Positions 19,538 to 28,866 of a DNA stretch of 64,000 nt are shown one piece after another. The notes below the pieces were generated by a model. That model ran no database searches and was not told where the DNA came from. It saw nothing but the letters and a program-made list of their open reading frames with translations. The translations under genes were made by a program, and so were the position numbers. The first letter of the stretch is position 1. Every line of letters begins with the position of its first letter. The stretch is from DATATJ01 sp963789075. GTDB taxonomy: Bacteria > Acidobacteriota > Vicinamibacteria > Vicinamibacterales > CAVVIG01. The DNA lies in the NCBI GenBank assembly GCA_963789075.1, contig CAWBJQ010000012.1, forward strand, positions 1 through 64,000, in the 5' to 3' direction.

Positions 19538-22500
19538 ATGGGTCTCCGGCGTCGCCTGTTTGTCGGCGCGTACGCAGCCTCGGGCGCCGCGGCGCTCGTG
19601 TACGAAGTCGCGTGGACGCGGCTGCTCACGCTTCAGCTGGGCCACACGGTCGCGGCGGCTGGCACCGTGCTCGCCGCGTTCATGGGCGGCCTGGCGGTCG
19701 GCGCCTGGGTCGCCGACGGCGCCAGCGATCGCATCGCGAGGTCGAGCGACCCGGACGCGCGCCGTCTGCAGCTGTACGCGTCGCTCGAGCTGCTCGTCGC
19801 GTTTGTCGCGCTGTTGCTGCCGCTCGGGCTCGCGGCGTGCGTCCCCGCACTGGCCTGGGCCTATGCCGACGGCACGGCGCCGGTGCGCTTTGCCTTCGTG
19901 CGCGTGGCGCTCAGTCTGCTGCTGCTCGGCATCCCCGCCGCCGCGATGGGCGCCACGTTCCCCCTGGCGGCGGCGTGGTTCGCGGGAAAAAGGGGAGCGG
20001 GAAAAAGGGGACGGGAGTCTTTTTCGGAGGCGGCCGACGCCGGCGTCCTCTATGCCGCAAACACCGCCGGCGCGGCGGTCGGCGCCATTCTCGCCGGCTT
20101 CTGGCTCATCCCAGCGATCGGCCTGCGATGGACCACCGGCATCGGGATCGTGCTGAACGTCGTCGCAGCGAGTACGGCCTTATGGCTCTCCCTGGAGTCG
20201 TCGATCACGACAATCAATGCAGAGAGCGCCGAGCAGGCAGAAGCAAACCGTAGCCACGCGACGACGATCAACGCACCGGGCGCGGAACACCAAGCGAGCC
20301 GACAAGCCGACGCGAGAACCTCGCGCCGATCTCAGGGCGCTCCGCGCGCACCGTATGTCGCTCCCGCTTCCCCGTCGCTTGCGTGCGCGGCCGCCGCGAT
20401 CTCGGGCTTCGTCGCTCTGGTCTACGAAGTGTCGTGGACACGCCTGCTTGCGCTCGTCATCGGGCCGACCACGTATGCCTTCGCGACGATGGCCGCCGCG
20501 TTCATCACCGGCCTGACCTTCGGATCCGCCGCCGGATCGCGAATCGCACGGCGCGCGGCGCGGCCCGGCGTATGGCTCGGTGCGATGCTGGTGCTCTGCG
20601 CAGTCGCCGCCGCTGACGCCGCCTGGTTCGCCGCATCGCGCCTCCCGCTCATCGTCGCCGGCGAGGTGACCGGCGCCGACGCCGTCTTCGGGCGCGTCGT
20701 GCTGCAGCAGGCGCTCGGCATCGCCGTGCTCTTGCTGCCGATGACGTTCGCCCTGGGCGCCGCGTTCCCGCTGGCACTGGCGCTCGCCAGCGACGACGGC
20801 CCCAATCGGATCGGGGGTGTCGTCGCGCGCGTGTACGCCGCCAACACGCTCGGCGCGATCGCCGGCGCGCTGGTGGGCAGCTTCGTTCTCGTGCCGGTGT
20901 TCGGCCTGCGATCGACCGTCCTGTCGGCGGCAATCATCGGCGCGGTTTCCGGTGCGGCCTGTCTGGCGCTCGCGGCGCGGGTTCGGCTGGAGCCGAGGCG
21001 GTCGACTGAAGCCATCGCGCTCCCCTCATCGCGTGACGACGCCGCCGACAGTCGCCTGAAGCGATCTTCAGTTCGACGCAGCGTGAAGGCTTCCACCTCC
21101 GCCAAGGCTCCGGCGGACAGGTCAGCCGAGCGTCGGCCGTGGGCGACTGCCGCAATCGCGCTGGCCGTGGGCACAGCCGCCGTCGCCGCGATCCTCGCGC
21201 TCCCGCGCTGGGATCGCGCGCTCCTGACGAGCGGCGCTTACAAATACGCGCCGTACCTCGAGGCGCAGGATCTCGCGACGGTTTTACGCGCCGGACGGAT
21301 CGATTACTACAAGGAGGGCGCCGCAGGCACCGTCACCGTCCGCGATCTCGCCGGGACGCGGTCGCTGGCGATCGACGGCAAGGTCGATGCGTCGAACGCG
21401 GGCGACATGCTGACGCAGCGGCTGCTCGGCCTGCTTCCCATGCTGCTGCACCGGAACCCGCAGGAGATCTGCGTGATCGGCCTCGGCAGCGGCGTGACGC
21501 TCGGCTCTGCTCTGGCCACCGGCACGGTGCGCCACGCGGACGTCGTCGAAATTTCGCCGGAAGTCGTCGAGGCGTCGAGGTTCTTCGATCGCGAGAACGG
21601 CCAGGCGCTGCAGGCGCCGGGTGTGCGGCTCATTGTGGGCGACGGGCGATCGCACCTGAAGCTCACGTCACGACAATACGACGTCATCGTATCGGAGCCG
21701 TCGAATCCGTGGATGGCGGGCGTCGCGGCGCTCTTCACGCGCGAGTTCTTCGAAGTGGCGCGCGCGCGGCTGAAGCCGGACGGCCTCCTCTGCCAATGGG
21801 CCCACACCTACGACATCAGCAGCACCGATCTGCGATCGATCGTCCGCACGTTCTCCTCCGTGTTTCCGCAGGGGACGATGTGGCTCGTGGGCGAAAGCGA
21901 TCTGCTGCTCATCGGCACCAACGGCGACGCGATCGCGCCGCATCTGGATCAACTGGCGGCGGCCTGGACGCGTGGAACCGCGCCTGCGGCCCTCAGCGAC
22001 GTCGGCATCTCGGGCGCCGCGACGCCGTTTGCGCTCCTGTCGCTCTACTCGGCCGGCCCCCGCGAGCTGCAGCAGTACGCCGGCACCGCGCCGCTGCAGA
22101 CCGACGATCGGATGGCGCTCGAATTCTCCGCGCCGCGGGGCATCTACGGGCGGATGACGAACGAAAACGGCGCGGCCATTCGCGCGCTGGCGTCGGTCAA
22201 GCCACCGCCGGTCCAGCAGGCGTTCGATCACGCCACTGACGTGTCGTGGGCCACGCGCGGCAGGATGGAATTGCAGGCGGAAGCGTACGAATCGGCGTAC
22301 GACGCATTTCGCCGCGCGGTATCGCTGAACGCCAGCAACGCAGAGGCGCTGGACGGTCTCTCCCAGACGGCGTCTGGCGCGCGGAAGCAGGCCGACGAGC
22401 GCGAGTGGTTGCAGTCGCTGGCGAGCGCGGATCCCAGGAATGCCGCGGTCCGCCTGGAATTGTCGCGCGTGCTGGCCTCCACCGGCGACTTCGGCGACGC

Positions 22501-23014
22501 GGCGGCTGTGGCCAACGACGCGCTCCGGATCACGCCGGACGACCCGCGCGCCGGTGAGCAACTGGCGTCCGTGTTTGCCGACGCCGGCGACGCCGCACGC
22601 CTGGGTCCGCTGGCCGACGCGCTCGTCGCACGCTTTCCGGAACGGCCGGATGCCCGGTCCTACCGCGCCACCACGCTGTTTCTCACCGGCCGCACACGCG
22701 AAGCCGCGGCCGAAGCGCGGAAGCTGGTCGCCGACCACCCGCGTCATGCGCGCGGCTTCAACTTGCTCGGCGCGGCGTGCGCCACCGACGGACAGCGCGA
22801 CTGCGCGCGCGCGGCGTTCGAGGCGTCGCTTCGACTCAACCCGCACGACGCGTCCACCTACGTGAACCTGGGCCTCTTGCTCCTGCAGTCCGGCGACGCT
22901 TCCGCCGCGATCGGCTGTTTCGCCGAGGCGCTCACGGTCGATCCGACGTCTGCCGCAGCGCGCGACGGGCTGGCGCAGGCGCGCGCGGCCATCGCCGCTC
23001 CGGTGCCAAACTAG
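19538..23014 (+). CDS. Giant MFS / spermidine-synthase-like / TPR fusion protein with repeat-derived inserts
   Basis: 1158 residues from ATG 19538, uninterrupted. Residues 1-500 are hydrophobic helices in two related halves, each with a YEVAWTRLL or YEVSWTRLL motif, as in fused MFS/spermidine synthases. About 570-830 is a spermidine-synthase-type Rossmann domain: ICVIGLGSGVTLGSAL (SAM motif), ADVVEISPEVVEASRFF, GDGRSHLKL, DVIVSEPSNPWMAGVAALFT. From about 900 the chain is TPR-like (AYDAFRRAVSLNASNAEALDGL, STYVNLGLLLLQSGD). Three low-complexity stretches interrupt conserved parts: FAGKRGAGKRGRESFSE (about 149), the segment at 20203-20345, and KASTSAKAPADRSAERR (about 515). All three match intergenic-repeat word families. 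Whether it makes polyamines is unproven; related proteins often lack synthase activity. Confidence 0.85.
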   Translation: MGLRRRLFVGAYAASGAAALVYEVAWTRLLTLQLGHTVAAAGTVLAAFMGGLAVGAWVADGASDRIARSSDPDARRLQLYASLELLVAFVALLLPLGLAACVPALAWAYADGTAPVRFAFVRVALSLLLLGIPAAAMGATFPLAAAWFAGKRGAGKRGRESFSEAADAGVLYAANTAGAAVGAILAGFWLIPAIGLRWTTGIGIVLNVVAASTALWLSLESSITTINAESAEQAEANRSHATTINAPGAEHQASRQADARTSRRSQGAPRAPYVAPASPSLACAAAAISGFVALVYEVSWTRLLALVIGPTTYAFATMAAAFITGLTFGSAAGSRIARRAARPGVWLGAMLVLCAVAAADAAWFAASRLPLIVAGEVTGADAVFGRVVLQQALGIAVLLLPMTFALGAAFPLALALASDDGPNRIGGVVARVYAANTLGAIAGALVGSFVLVPVFGLRSTVLSAAIIGAVSGAACLALAARVRLEPRRSTEAIALPSSRDDAADSRLKRSSVRRSVKASTSAKAPADRSAERRPWATAAIALAVGTAAVAAILALPRWDRALLTSGAYKYAPYLEAQDLATVLRAGRIDYYKEGAAGTVTVRDLAGTRSLAIDGKVDASNAGDMLTQRLLGLLPMLLHRNPQEICVIGLGSGVTLGSALATGTVRHADVVEISPEVVEASRFFDRENGQALQAPGVRLIVGDGRSHLKLTSRQYDVIVSEPSNPWMAGVAALFTREFFEVARARLKPDGLLCQWAHTYDISSTDLRSIVRTFSSVFPQGTMWLVGESDLLLIGTNGDAIAPHLDQLAAAWTRGTAPAALSDVGISGAATPFALLSLYSAGPRELQQYAGTAPLQTDDRMALEFSAPRGIYGRMTNENGAAIRALASVKPPPVQQAFDHATDVSWATRGRMELQAEAYESAYDAFRRAVSLNASNAEALDGLSQTASGARKQADEREWLQSLASADPRNAAVRLELSRVLASTGDFGDAAAVANDALRITPDDPRAGEQLASVFADAGDAARLGPLADALVARFPERPDARSYRATTLFLTGRTREAAAEARKLVADHPRHARGFNLLGAACATDGQRDCARAAFEASLRLNPHDASTYVNLGLLLLQSGDASAAIGCFAEALTVDPTSAAARDGLAQARAAIAAPVPN
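19984..20025. repeat. GGGAAAAAGGGGA tandem insert inside coding sequence
   Basis: Two 15-base units (gggaaaaaggggagc, gggaaaaaggggacg) followed by ggagtctttttc, in frame inside the MFS part of the fusion protein, giving GKRGAGKRGRESF. Confidence 0.7.
20203..20345. repeat. AACGCAGA-type repeat remnant inside coding sequence
   Basis: Contains aatgcagagagcgccgagcaggcag and gatcaacgcaccgggcgcgg, words of the AACGCAGAGA intergenic family, read in frame as a low-complexity linker (INAESAEQAEANRS) between the two helix bundles of the fusion protein. Confidence 0.55.
21093..21121. repeat. TCCGCC/GGCGGA repeat inside coding sequence
   Basis: ccacctccgccaaggctccg plus gcggacagg: TCCGCC and GGCGGA arms around aaggctcc. 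It is read in frame as KASTSAKAPADRS, a peptide typical of this widespread acidobacterial repeat. Confidence 0.65.
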
Positions 23015-23181
23015 AAATCCAACGCCCCGTTTTCACATCCAACAATCGGTTCGACCAACGCGGCGCCGGCTGCATCAGCATCGCGCTCGCGCCGATATAT
23101 TGAGCAGAGCAGTTGATCGCGATGACAACCGTAGACGAGCTCATCGGTACGGAACTTGCTCCAGTTCGAACGGGGGTTACG

Positions 23182-23391
23182 ATGAGTGTCGTCCGGCTAC
23201 TGGGTTTTCACACGCTGGCGTGCGGGTGCGTCGTCGGCCGGTATCGCGAGCTGGCGACCAGCCGGGAGCTGACCTACGTCGAGGAAAAGGGCGCGAGCTG
23301 CGCAAGTCACGGACATCGACGCAATCACACGGTCGCGGCGGATCACGTGGCGTCTGCCCTGCCGCTCGCATTCGTCAGCAAAGCCTCGTAA
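23182..23391 (+). CDS. Small conserved-looking protein, unknown function
   Basis: 69 residues from ATG 23182 (gggggt lies just upstream). It reads MSVVRLLGFHTLACGCVVGRYRE, with a CGC cysteine pair near the N-terminus, then ELTYVEEKGASCASHGHRRNHTV. The cysteine and histidine spacing (CGC, SCASHGHRRNH) looks like a possible metal site. A longer start at 23113 exists but adds no obvious sense. I recall similar short reading frames in Acidobacteriota but cannot name a family. A hairpin lies 22 bases after the stop, which supports a real transcript end. Confidence 0.5.
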   Translation: MSVVRLLGFHTLACGCVVGRYRELATSRELTYVEEKGASCASHGHRRNHTVAADHVASALPLAFVSKAS

Positions 23392-23413
23392 CGACCTCGC
23401 GCATCCTTCCGTT

Positions 23414-23438
23414 GGCTGTGTGGCTTTCTGACACAGCC
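23414..23438. terminator. Hairpin after the small CDS
   Basis: Perfect eight-base stem GGCTGTGT / ACACAGCC with loop ggctttctg. No clear T run follows (gtgttccatttc), so it may be a weak or factor-assisted terminator. Confidence 0.5.
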
Positions 23439-23509
23439 GTGTTCCATTTCACCGCACTAACGCCCAAATACGTCGCAGCCGAAATACCGGGTGCCTATGT
23501 CTGTACCTG

Positions 23510-24444
23510 TTGAAGCCTCACGCCAACATCGCGACCGGCCAGAGCACGGCGCGCTTCTACCTCGCCGACTGCGTTGAGGTATTCCGGCAACTGCCGGCTC
23601 GAAGCGTGGACGTCATCGTGACGTCGCCGCCCTACAACCTGGGCATCCAATACAACCGGTACCAGGACACGCTGTCGGCGCGGATTATCTCGAGTGGACC
23701 AACGCCTGGGTGACGGCCGCGGCGCGCGTGCTGCATCCCGACGGCTCGCTGTTCCTGAACGTGGGCGCCAAGCCGAGCGATCCGTGGACCGCGCTCGACG
23801 TGGCGCAGGCGGTGCGCTCCCACCTGCGGCTGCAGAACATCATCCACTGGGTCAAGTCGATCGCGATCGATCGACGATCGGCAGGCGCGGCGGCCGGGCT
23901 GACGCGCGACCTCGCGGTCGGGCATTACAAGCCGATCAACAGCGATCGATTCCTGAACGACTGCCACGAGTTCATGTTCCACTTCACGCCGCAGCGGCGC
24001 GACCGCGCTCGATCGCCTGGCGCTCGGCGTGCCGTATCAGGATCAGTCGAACGTCAGCCGCTGGCGCGCCGGCGCCGACGGCGTCCGCTGCCGCGGCAAC
24101 ACGTGGTTCATTCCGTACGAGACGATTCAGCGGCGCGACCGCGATCGGCCGCATCCGGCGACGTTCCCGTCGCAGCTGCCCGAGCAGTGCCTGCGGCTGC
24201 ACGGTCTGTCGCGCATCGAGGTGGCGATGGATCCGTTTCTGCGGGCTCGGCAGCACGGCGGTGGCGTGCGCGCGGCTCGGCGTCAACTTCATCGGCGCGG
24301 ATATCGACGAAACCTATCTGGACGAGGCGATCGCAGCGGAGTCCAGGCACCGCCGCGGCGCGCGAGCTGCCGGCACGCGCGAAGGGTATGCGCAAGGCGA
24401 GCCTGCGCAGCGCCGAGGGGTCTGAAAAGGTCGCGAAGAGTTAG
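23510..24444 (+). CDS. DNA methyltransferase (amino-methylating, beta-like), frameshifted
   Basis: SAM-dependent DNA adenine-N6 or cytosine-N4 methylase. The start (TTG 23510, no clear RBS) leads into ARFYLADCVEVFRQLPARSVDVIVTSPPYN with the catalytic TSPPYN at about residue 40. Then LEWTNAW...VLHPDGSLFLNVGAKP, a target-recognition stretch (CRGNTWFIPYETIQRRDRDRPHPATFPSQLPEQC), then DPF-GLGSTAVA (FxGxG SAM loop) and GVNFIGADIDETYL. Catalytic motif first and SAM loop last is the beta-class order. Breaks near 23685, 24005 and 24245. No restriction endonuclease adjoins, so it may be a solitary methylase. It converges with the VWFA gene. Confidence 0.82.
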
Positions 24445-24480
24445 AGTCAGTGCGTCCCGAGCCGACTCACCTACCACGGC

Positions 24481-25838
24481 TTACACGGAGGTTCTTCGGC
24501 CTGGTGACTCGGCGTCAGGCGGTTTCTTCGTGGCGACGGCTTCGGCGGCTTGCAGCACGTATTCCTTGCGGGCGACGACCGACAGCGCCACGCCTTTCTG
24601 CACGACCTTCACCTGCGACCGTTCGGCGGCGCTTGGTCGGATCCGGGTTCTTCGAGTAGTACCCGAGCACGTAGTAGTCGCTCGTCTCCGCGTCGATCTG
24701 CTTCAGCGCCTTGTCGAAGTCGTTCTGATTGACGACGGCGATGCCGCCGGTCTCTTCGGCGAGCACGCGCAGGCTGTCCTGCGACTTGCGGACGTAGTCG
24801 TTCCACTGCGTCGGATCGACCTGTTCGTCGATGTCGCTGCCCGCCACGAGCCCGCGCGGGTCGATCGTGTAGATCGTCGTGTTCGCGCGATTGGCCGCGC
24901 GCGTCAGATCGCCGAGCTCGCGCGCCAGGTCCGCGTCGGCGAATTCCTCGTTCTGCTGCTGCTGCTGCGTCGAGCGGCATCGGGCCCGAGTCGGTGCTGC
25001 CGTTCTGCTGGTTCATCTGATTCTGCGCCCTTCGCGAACTCGTTCTGCGGAACGGCGAGTTCGGATCCATCAGGCCGAGGCGCGAATCCTGGAACGGATT
25101 GAAGTCGTAGCCGTCGCTCACGTAGACGAGCGCCTTGCGGCGGTTGTGCACCTTCTCGAGATTCGTGAGCACGTCGCTCACCGTCGAGAACGCCACGTGC
25201 GCGCGATACCGCACTTCGGTCGGCCCTTCCGCCCCCGACGGTGCCGTTGATGATGTCGCTCGGCTTCAGCTCGTTGCCCGCCATCTTCTTGATCGCTTCG
25301 TCGAGCCGCGTCGCGGTCGTAGGTCATGTCGACCGCGATCGACGACGGTCCGCTCGAGACGATGCCGAACATGTCGCCGTCGTGCACCAGATTCTTGGCG
25401 ATCTTCTTGAACAGATCGCGGACGCGGCCGGTGTTCTGGAACTGCAGGTGCAGGTCGTCGACGAAGAACAGAAAGATGCGGCCCGACGTGTCGTTCATCG
25501 GCCGCGCCGGCGGCAGGATGATGCCTTCGGGCGGCGGCGGCGGCGGCGCGCGCCAGCACGTTCGTCACGCGGCCGCCGTGGCTCATCGTCATCGACACGA
25601 TGTCCTGCTTGACGCCGTCCTCGTAGATTTCGAACTCGTCCTTCGTGAGATCCGGGACGAAGCTGCCCTCGGTCGTCGCGCACGATCACGTCGTTCGTGA
25701 CGAGGTCGATCTGCACCTTGAACGTCGGCTTCTCGGGCGGCTGCGGCGGGCGGCTGCGGCTTTGCCGGATGCCGGCGCTTGCGCGGACAGGCCCGCCACC
25801 AGGACCACCAGCATGACCGTGGACCAGAAACCGTTCAT
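24481..25838 (-). CDS. VWFA-related protein (acidobacterial type), exported, frameshifted
   Basis: Signal peptide MNGFWSTVMLVVLVAGLSAQ from ATG 25838. The frames read FKVQIDLVTNDVIVRDDRGQ, FVPDLTKDEFEIYEDGVKQDIVS, RIFLFFVDDLHLQFQNTGRVRDL (the modified MIDAS-like Asp), FGIVSSGPSSIAVDMTYD, RRKALVYVSDGYDFNPFQD, ANTTIYTIDPRGL and ETGGIAVVNQNDFDKALKQI...YYVLGYYSKNPDPTKR. This set matches the VWFA-related domain that is very abundant in Acidobacteriota. Role unknown, probably a periplasmic or surface metal-dependent binding protein. About eight breaks. A TATAAT box sits just upstream. Confidence 0.85.
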
Positions 25839-25858
25839 TTTCAGACGTCATAGCGCCG

Positions 25859-25864
25859 ATTATA
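25859..25864 (-). promoter_or_regulatory. Candidate -10 box of the VWFA gene
   Basis: Exact TATAAT on the minus strand, 21 bases before ATG 25838. No convincing -35 is seen at the right spacing, so the assignment rests on the -10 alone. Confidence 0.45.
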
Positions 25865-25926
25865 CCTCTAGTCGTCGTCGTTCGACGTCTGCGACTATCG
25901 GTCGGCATCCCCTGGCGTCGATCGCG

Positions 25927-26479
25927 TCAGCATTCGGCGCTGCGTCGCCGGTGCTGTCCGCGGACGGCAGCCGGACGATGCCTCGTGCGTGCCTGCGACC
26001 GCGACGCCCAGCTCGCGCCGCGGCGCCGGCGGCGGGCTCGGCCTGCGGCGCCGCCGCCTCGGCAGACAGTCTCGCGACCGGCGCCATGGCCGACTCGCGG
26101 CGCCCGCATCGGCGACCGCGTCGCTGCTTCAGACGCATCATCCGCGTCGATCGGCCGCTGCTTCCGACGGCGCGCCGCCTGCTTCGCTGCGCGCTCGAGG
26201 CGCCGGCGCTCACGCCAGCGCTCGACGTCGGGCGCCGGCGGCGGAATCGGCGTCGTCGATCAGCGTTTGCCAGTCGAACGCGACGTCCGGGATACTGCGC
26301 TTCGAGCGCACGCCTGCATGTCGTCGTCGAACGGCAGGCGCCCGACCTTGACCCCGGGCGGCGTGCGAAACCAGATAGAGAATCCGCTTGCGCGTCTTGC
26401 CGCGCCGGTTCGTCGTGGCTGCAACCAGATAGAAGTGCTCGTAGCCGCGTTTGTCGCGCGAGAATCTGAGGAACGGCAC
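25927..26479 (-). CDS. Small basic protein of a conserved acidobacterial family, frameshifted
   Basis: From ATG 26479 the reading is MPFLRFSRDKRGYEHFYLV, then RRGKTRKRILYWFRTPPGVKVGR, PFDDDMQ, ALEAQYPDVAFDWQTLIDD and a low-complexity Arg/Ala/Pro-rich tail. The N-terminal block (sFLRFSRDKRGYEH plus ILYWFRTPP) is one I recall as recurring in Acidobacteriota, with no known function. The tail cannot be bounded because frame breaks and high GC leave all frames open; the end near 25927 is approximate. It begins four bases after the stop of the gene upstream (26483), so the two are likely co-translated. Confidence 0.55.
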
Positions 26480-26482
26480 TGA

Positions 26483-27151
26483 CTACTTCGCTTTGGCTTT
26501 TTCGCCGCTTCGCAGGTGCAGACCTGGCTGGACGCGCCGTTTTGACGATGCGGGCGGCCGCTTTCTTCCGATCGGCCGGTGACGCCGGGGCCTTGCGCGC
26601 CGCGGCTTTCTTGACAGCCTTGTTGGGCGCCGCCGGCCGCGCCGCGCCGCGCTCGTGCGCGGGCCGCGGGCGCCGCTTCTCGCGGCTGCGGTGCACGAGC
26701 GTGAAGCGAATCTCGTCGCCGATCGTGTGATAGCTCCAGATTTCGCGTGACGTGAATCTGGTTGTCCTCGCAGAGCCGGCGGGCGACATCGACCATGCCC
26801 GACCGGGACGTACAGGTGAAACGGCGCGCGCAGCTTCGCGAAATGCGCCCACTGGGCCAGCGCTTCGAGATGGTTGACCGACTCGCCCGTCTCGACCTCG
26901 ATCACGACCTGCAGCCGATGGCCGCGCTCCTGCGACATGCAGCACGAGGTCCGGGTACAAGGCGGTGGGCCGCGACCCGACCGGCGACGTTCTGCTCGGC
27001 TGCCGGGGTTCATCCCCACCTCGTACTTCCGGCGGAACTTGGCCTGCAGCAGGCGAATAATGCGGTCGTGCTCGAGCTGTTCGCGGACCGGCCGCACCAG
27101 AATCGGGCTCACCGAACGCCTCCAAACGGTTGGATAGATCAGGCGAATCAA
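26483..27151 (-). CDS. Putative nuclease-fold (PD-D/ExK-like) protein with Lys/Ala-rich tail, frameshifted
   Basis: TTG start at 27151. N-terminus MIRLIYPTVWRRSVSPILVRP, then EHDRIIRLLQAKFRRKYEVGMNPG. Across frames follow ALYPDLVLHV, LQVVIEVETGESVNHLEALAQWAHFA, APFHLYVPVG, MVDVARRLCEDNQIHVT and EIWSYHTIGDEIRFTLVHR. The pairing of PDLVL with VIEVET resembles a PD-(D/E)xK core in which the usual Lys is replaced; this is my inference. The C-terminus is histone-H1-like (NKAVKKAAARKAPASPADRKKAAARI), suggesting nucleic-acid binding. Family not firmly recognised. Confidence 0.5.
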   Translation of the reverse strand: MIRLIYPTVWRRSVSPILVRPVREQLEHDRIIRLLQAKFRRKYEVGMNPGSRAERRRSGRGPPPCTRTSCCMSQERGHRLQVVIEVETGESVNHLEALAQWAHFAKLRAPFHLYVPVGHGRCRPPALRGQPDSRHAKSGAITRSATRFASRSCTAAARSGARGPRTSAARRGRRRPTRLSRKPRRARPRRHRPIGRKRPPASSKRRVQPGLHLRSGEKAKAK

Positions 27152-27241
27152 ACCCGTAAGTCTAACATGAGTTTTGTCAAGCTCTTCGGGCGTCGAAAGC
27201 GACTAATTCTCGGGCATGCGCCCGACAATCGCTCGCTCGGA

Positions 27242-27247
27242 TACAAT
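27242..27247 (+). promoter_or_regulatory. Candidate -10 box of the response regulator gene
   Basis: TACAAT, 34 bases before ATG 27282. A similar gatacaat precedes the cysteine desulfurase at 726-733. No firm -35. Confidence 0.3.
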
Positions 27248-27281
27248 GCTTCCGTTGCCTGCCCTCATGTCCGACCGCACG

Positions 27282-27663
27282 ATGTCCACCATCCTCATCG
27301 TCGACGACGATGAGGGGGTGACGCCAGACGTTTGCGCGCATGCTGCGCCTGGAAGGCTATCAAGGTCCGCACCGCGCTCAACGCGCGAGACCGGCCTGCG
27401 CGAAGCGGAACGAATGTCACCCGGACGCGATCATCCTCGATCTGCGGATGCCGCTCATCGACGGCCTGGGCTTTCTGCGGCGCCTGCGCGAGCGATGCGC
27501 GCAATCAGCGCGCACGCCGGTCGCCATCGTCACGGGCGACTACTTCCTCGACGATGCCGTGTCGACCGAGCTGCGCGAGCTCGGCGCCGAGCTGCGGTTC
27601 AAGCCGCTGTGGCTCGAAGATCTGGTCGGGCTGGCCCGCAACCTCCTCAAGGTGACCCACTGA
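27282..27663 (+). CDS. Single-domain response regulator receiver, frameshifted
   Basis: Start ATG 27282: MSTILIVDDDEGV with the acidic cluster, then FARMLRLEGYQ, CHPDAIILDLRMPLIDG with the phosphorylated Asp, TPVAIVTGDYF with the conserved Thr, and ELRFKPLWLEDLVGLARNLL with the conserved Lys. No output domain follows, so it likely signals by protein contact. Two or three extra bases between 27318 and 27410 split it. It ends at 27663, just before hemE, but the two need not be functionally linked. Confidence 0.83.
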
Positions 27664-27684
27664 TCGACGCCGGATTCCCGATTC

Positions 27685-28701
27685 CTGAAAGCCTGTCGTC
27701 TGCAGCCGGTCGACGCCACGCCAGTCTGGTTCATGCGCCAGGCCGGACGCTACATGAGCGAGTACCGCGCGCTGCGCGAGCGCTATTCGCTGCTCGACCT
27801 CTGCCGCACGCCCGATCTCGCGACCGAAGTCACGCTGCAGCCGGTGCGCCGGATCGACGTCGACGCCGCGATCCTGTTTTCCGATTTGCTGCTGCCGCTC
27901 GAGCCGATGGGCATCGCGTTCGATTTCGTCCACGGCGAAGGCCCGGCGATCGAACGTCCGCTGCGCTCGGAAGCCGACCTCGCCCGCGTGCGCCGCTTCG
28001 ATCCGCGCGAGACGCTGTCGCACGTGCTGCGATGCGATCCGTCAGATCAAGCACGAGCTCGCCGGCCGCGTCCCGCTGATCGGATTTGCCGGCGCACCGT
28101 TCACGCTGGCGTCCTACGCGATCGAAGGCGGACACTCCGACGTCGTTCGCCCACACCAAGGCGCTGATGTACGGCGCGCCGGAGGCCTGGCATCGCTTCT
28201 GCGAGCTCCTGGCCGACATCGTCGCCGACTATCTCGTCGCGCAGATCGACGCGGGCGTGGACGCGGTGCAGGTGTTCGACTCGTGGGTCGGCGCGCTGAA
28301 CGCGCGCGACTATCGCGAGTTCATCCTGCCGCACACGCAAAGCGATCTTCGACGCGCTCGCCGGCCACGACGTGCCGACGATTCACTTCGGCGTCGGCAC
28401 CGGATCGATTCTCGGCGAGCTGCGCGAGGCGGGCGGCGACGTCATCGGCGCCGACTGGCGCACACCGCTCGACGAAGCGTGGGAGCGCATCGGCGTCGAT
28501 CGCGGCATTCAGGGCAATCTCGATCCGACGCTGCTGCTCGGTCCGCTCGATCGCATCTTCGCGGCGACCGACGACGTGCTCGCGCGGGCGGGCGGGCGGC
28601 CCGGCCACATCTTCAATCTCGGCCACGGCATCCTGCCGTCCACGCCGCTCGAGCACGTCCAGGCGCTTGCGCGGTACGTACATCAGCAAACGAGAATCTG
28701 A
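27685..28701 (+). CDS. hemE: Uroporphyrinogen decarboxylase, frameshifted
   Basis: Decarboxylates the four acetate chains of uroporphyrinogen III to give coproporphyrinogen III. Signature near the start: TPVWFMRQAGRYMSEYR; then AILFSDLLLPLEPMGI (active-site Asp), LIGFAGAPFTLASYAIEGG (second signature), VQVFDSWVGALNARDYREF, VGTGSILGELREAGGDVIGADWRTPL, QGNLDPTLLL and FNLGHGILPSTP. Three extra bases (near 28032, 28141 and 28340) explain the breaks. The start codon is not clear; a repeat-like gattcccgattcctg overlaps it. It is followed by hemH and hemG, completing a late-haem cluster. Confidence 0.93.
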
Positions 28702-28705
28702 GCCT

Positions 28706-28815
28706 GGATTCGGGATTCGGGATTCGGGATTCGCGTTGCAAAGTCACGCGCGTAGGCCGGGTCTTTTTGAGACCCGGCGGCAAGGGGACCAAATCGAACC
28801 GGCCTTACAGCTGTA
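28706..28815. repeat. Repeat cluster between hemE and hemH
   Basis: Three to four copies of GGATTCG (28706-28733), a perfect palindrome GCCGGGTC-tttttga-GACCCGGC (28756-28778) and a perfect TTACAGCTGTAA palindrome (28804-28815). A short gggattagggatcagg echo follows. Composite of several acidobacterial intergenic word types. Confidence 0.75.
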
Positions 28816-28866
28816 AAGTAGCGCGAAGGCTTTAGCTGGATCAGGGATTAGGGATCAGGAATCACG

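Noticed and set aside
21668..22846. A 392-codon antisense frame under the giant fusion gene
   Set aside because: Composition mirrors the sense codons; no domain seen.
23510..24444. Restriction-modification system
   Set aside because: Only a methylase is visible; the neighbouring genes show no endonuclease or specificity subunit.
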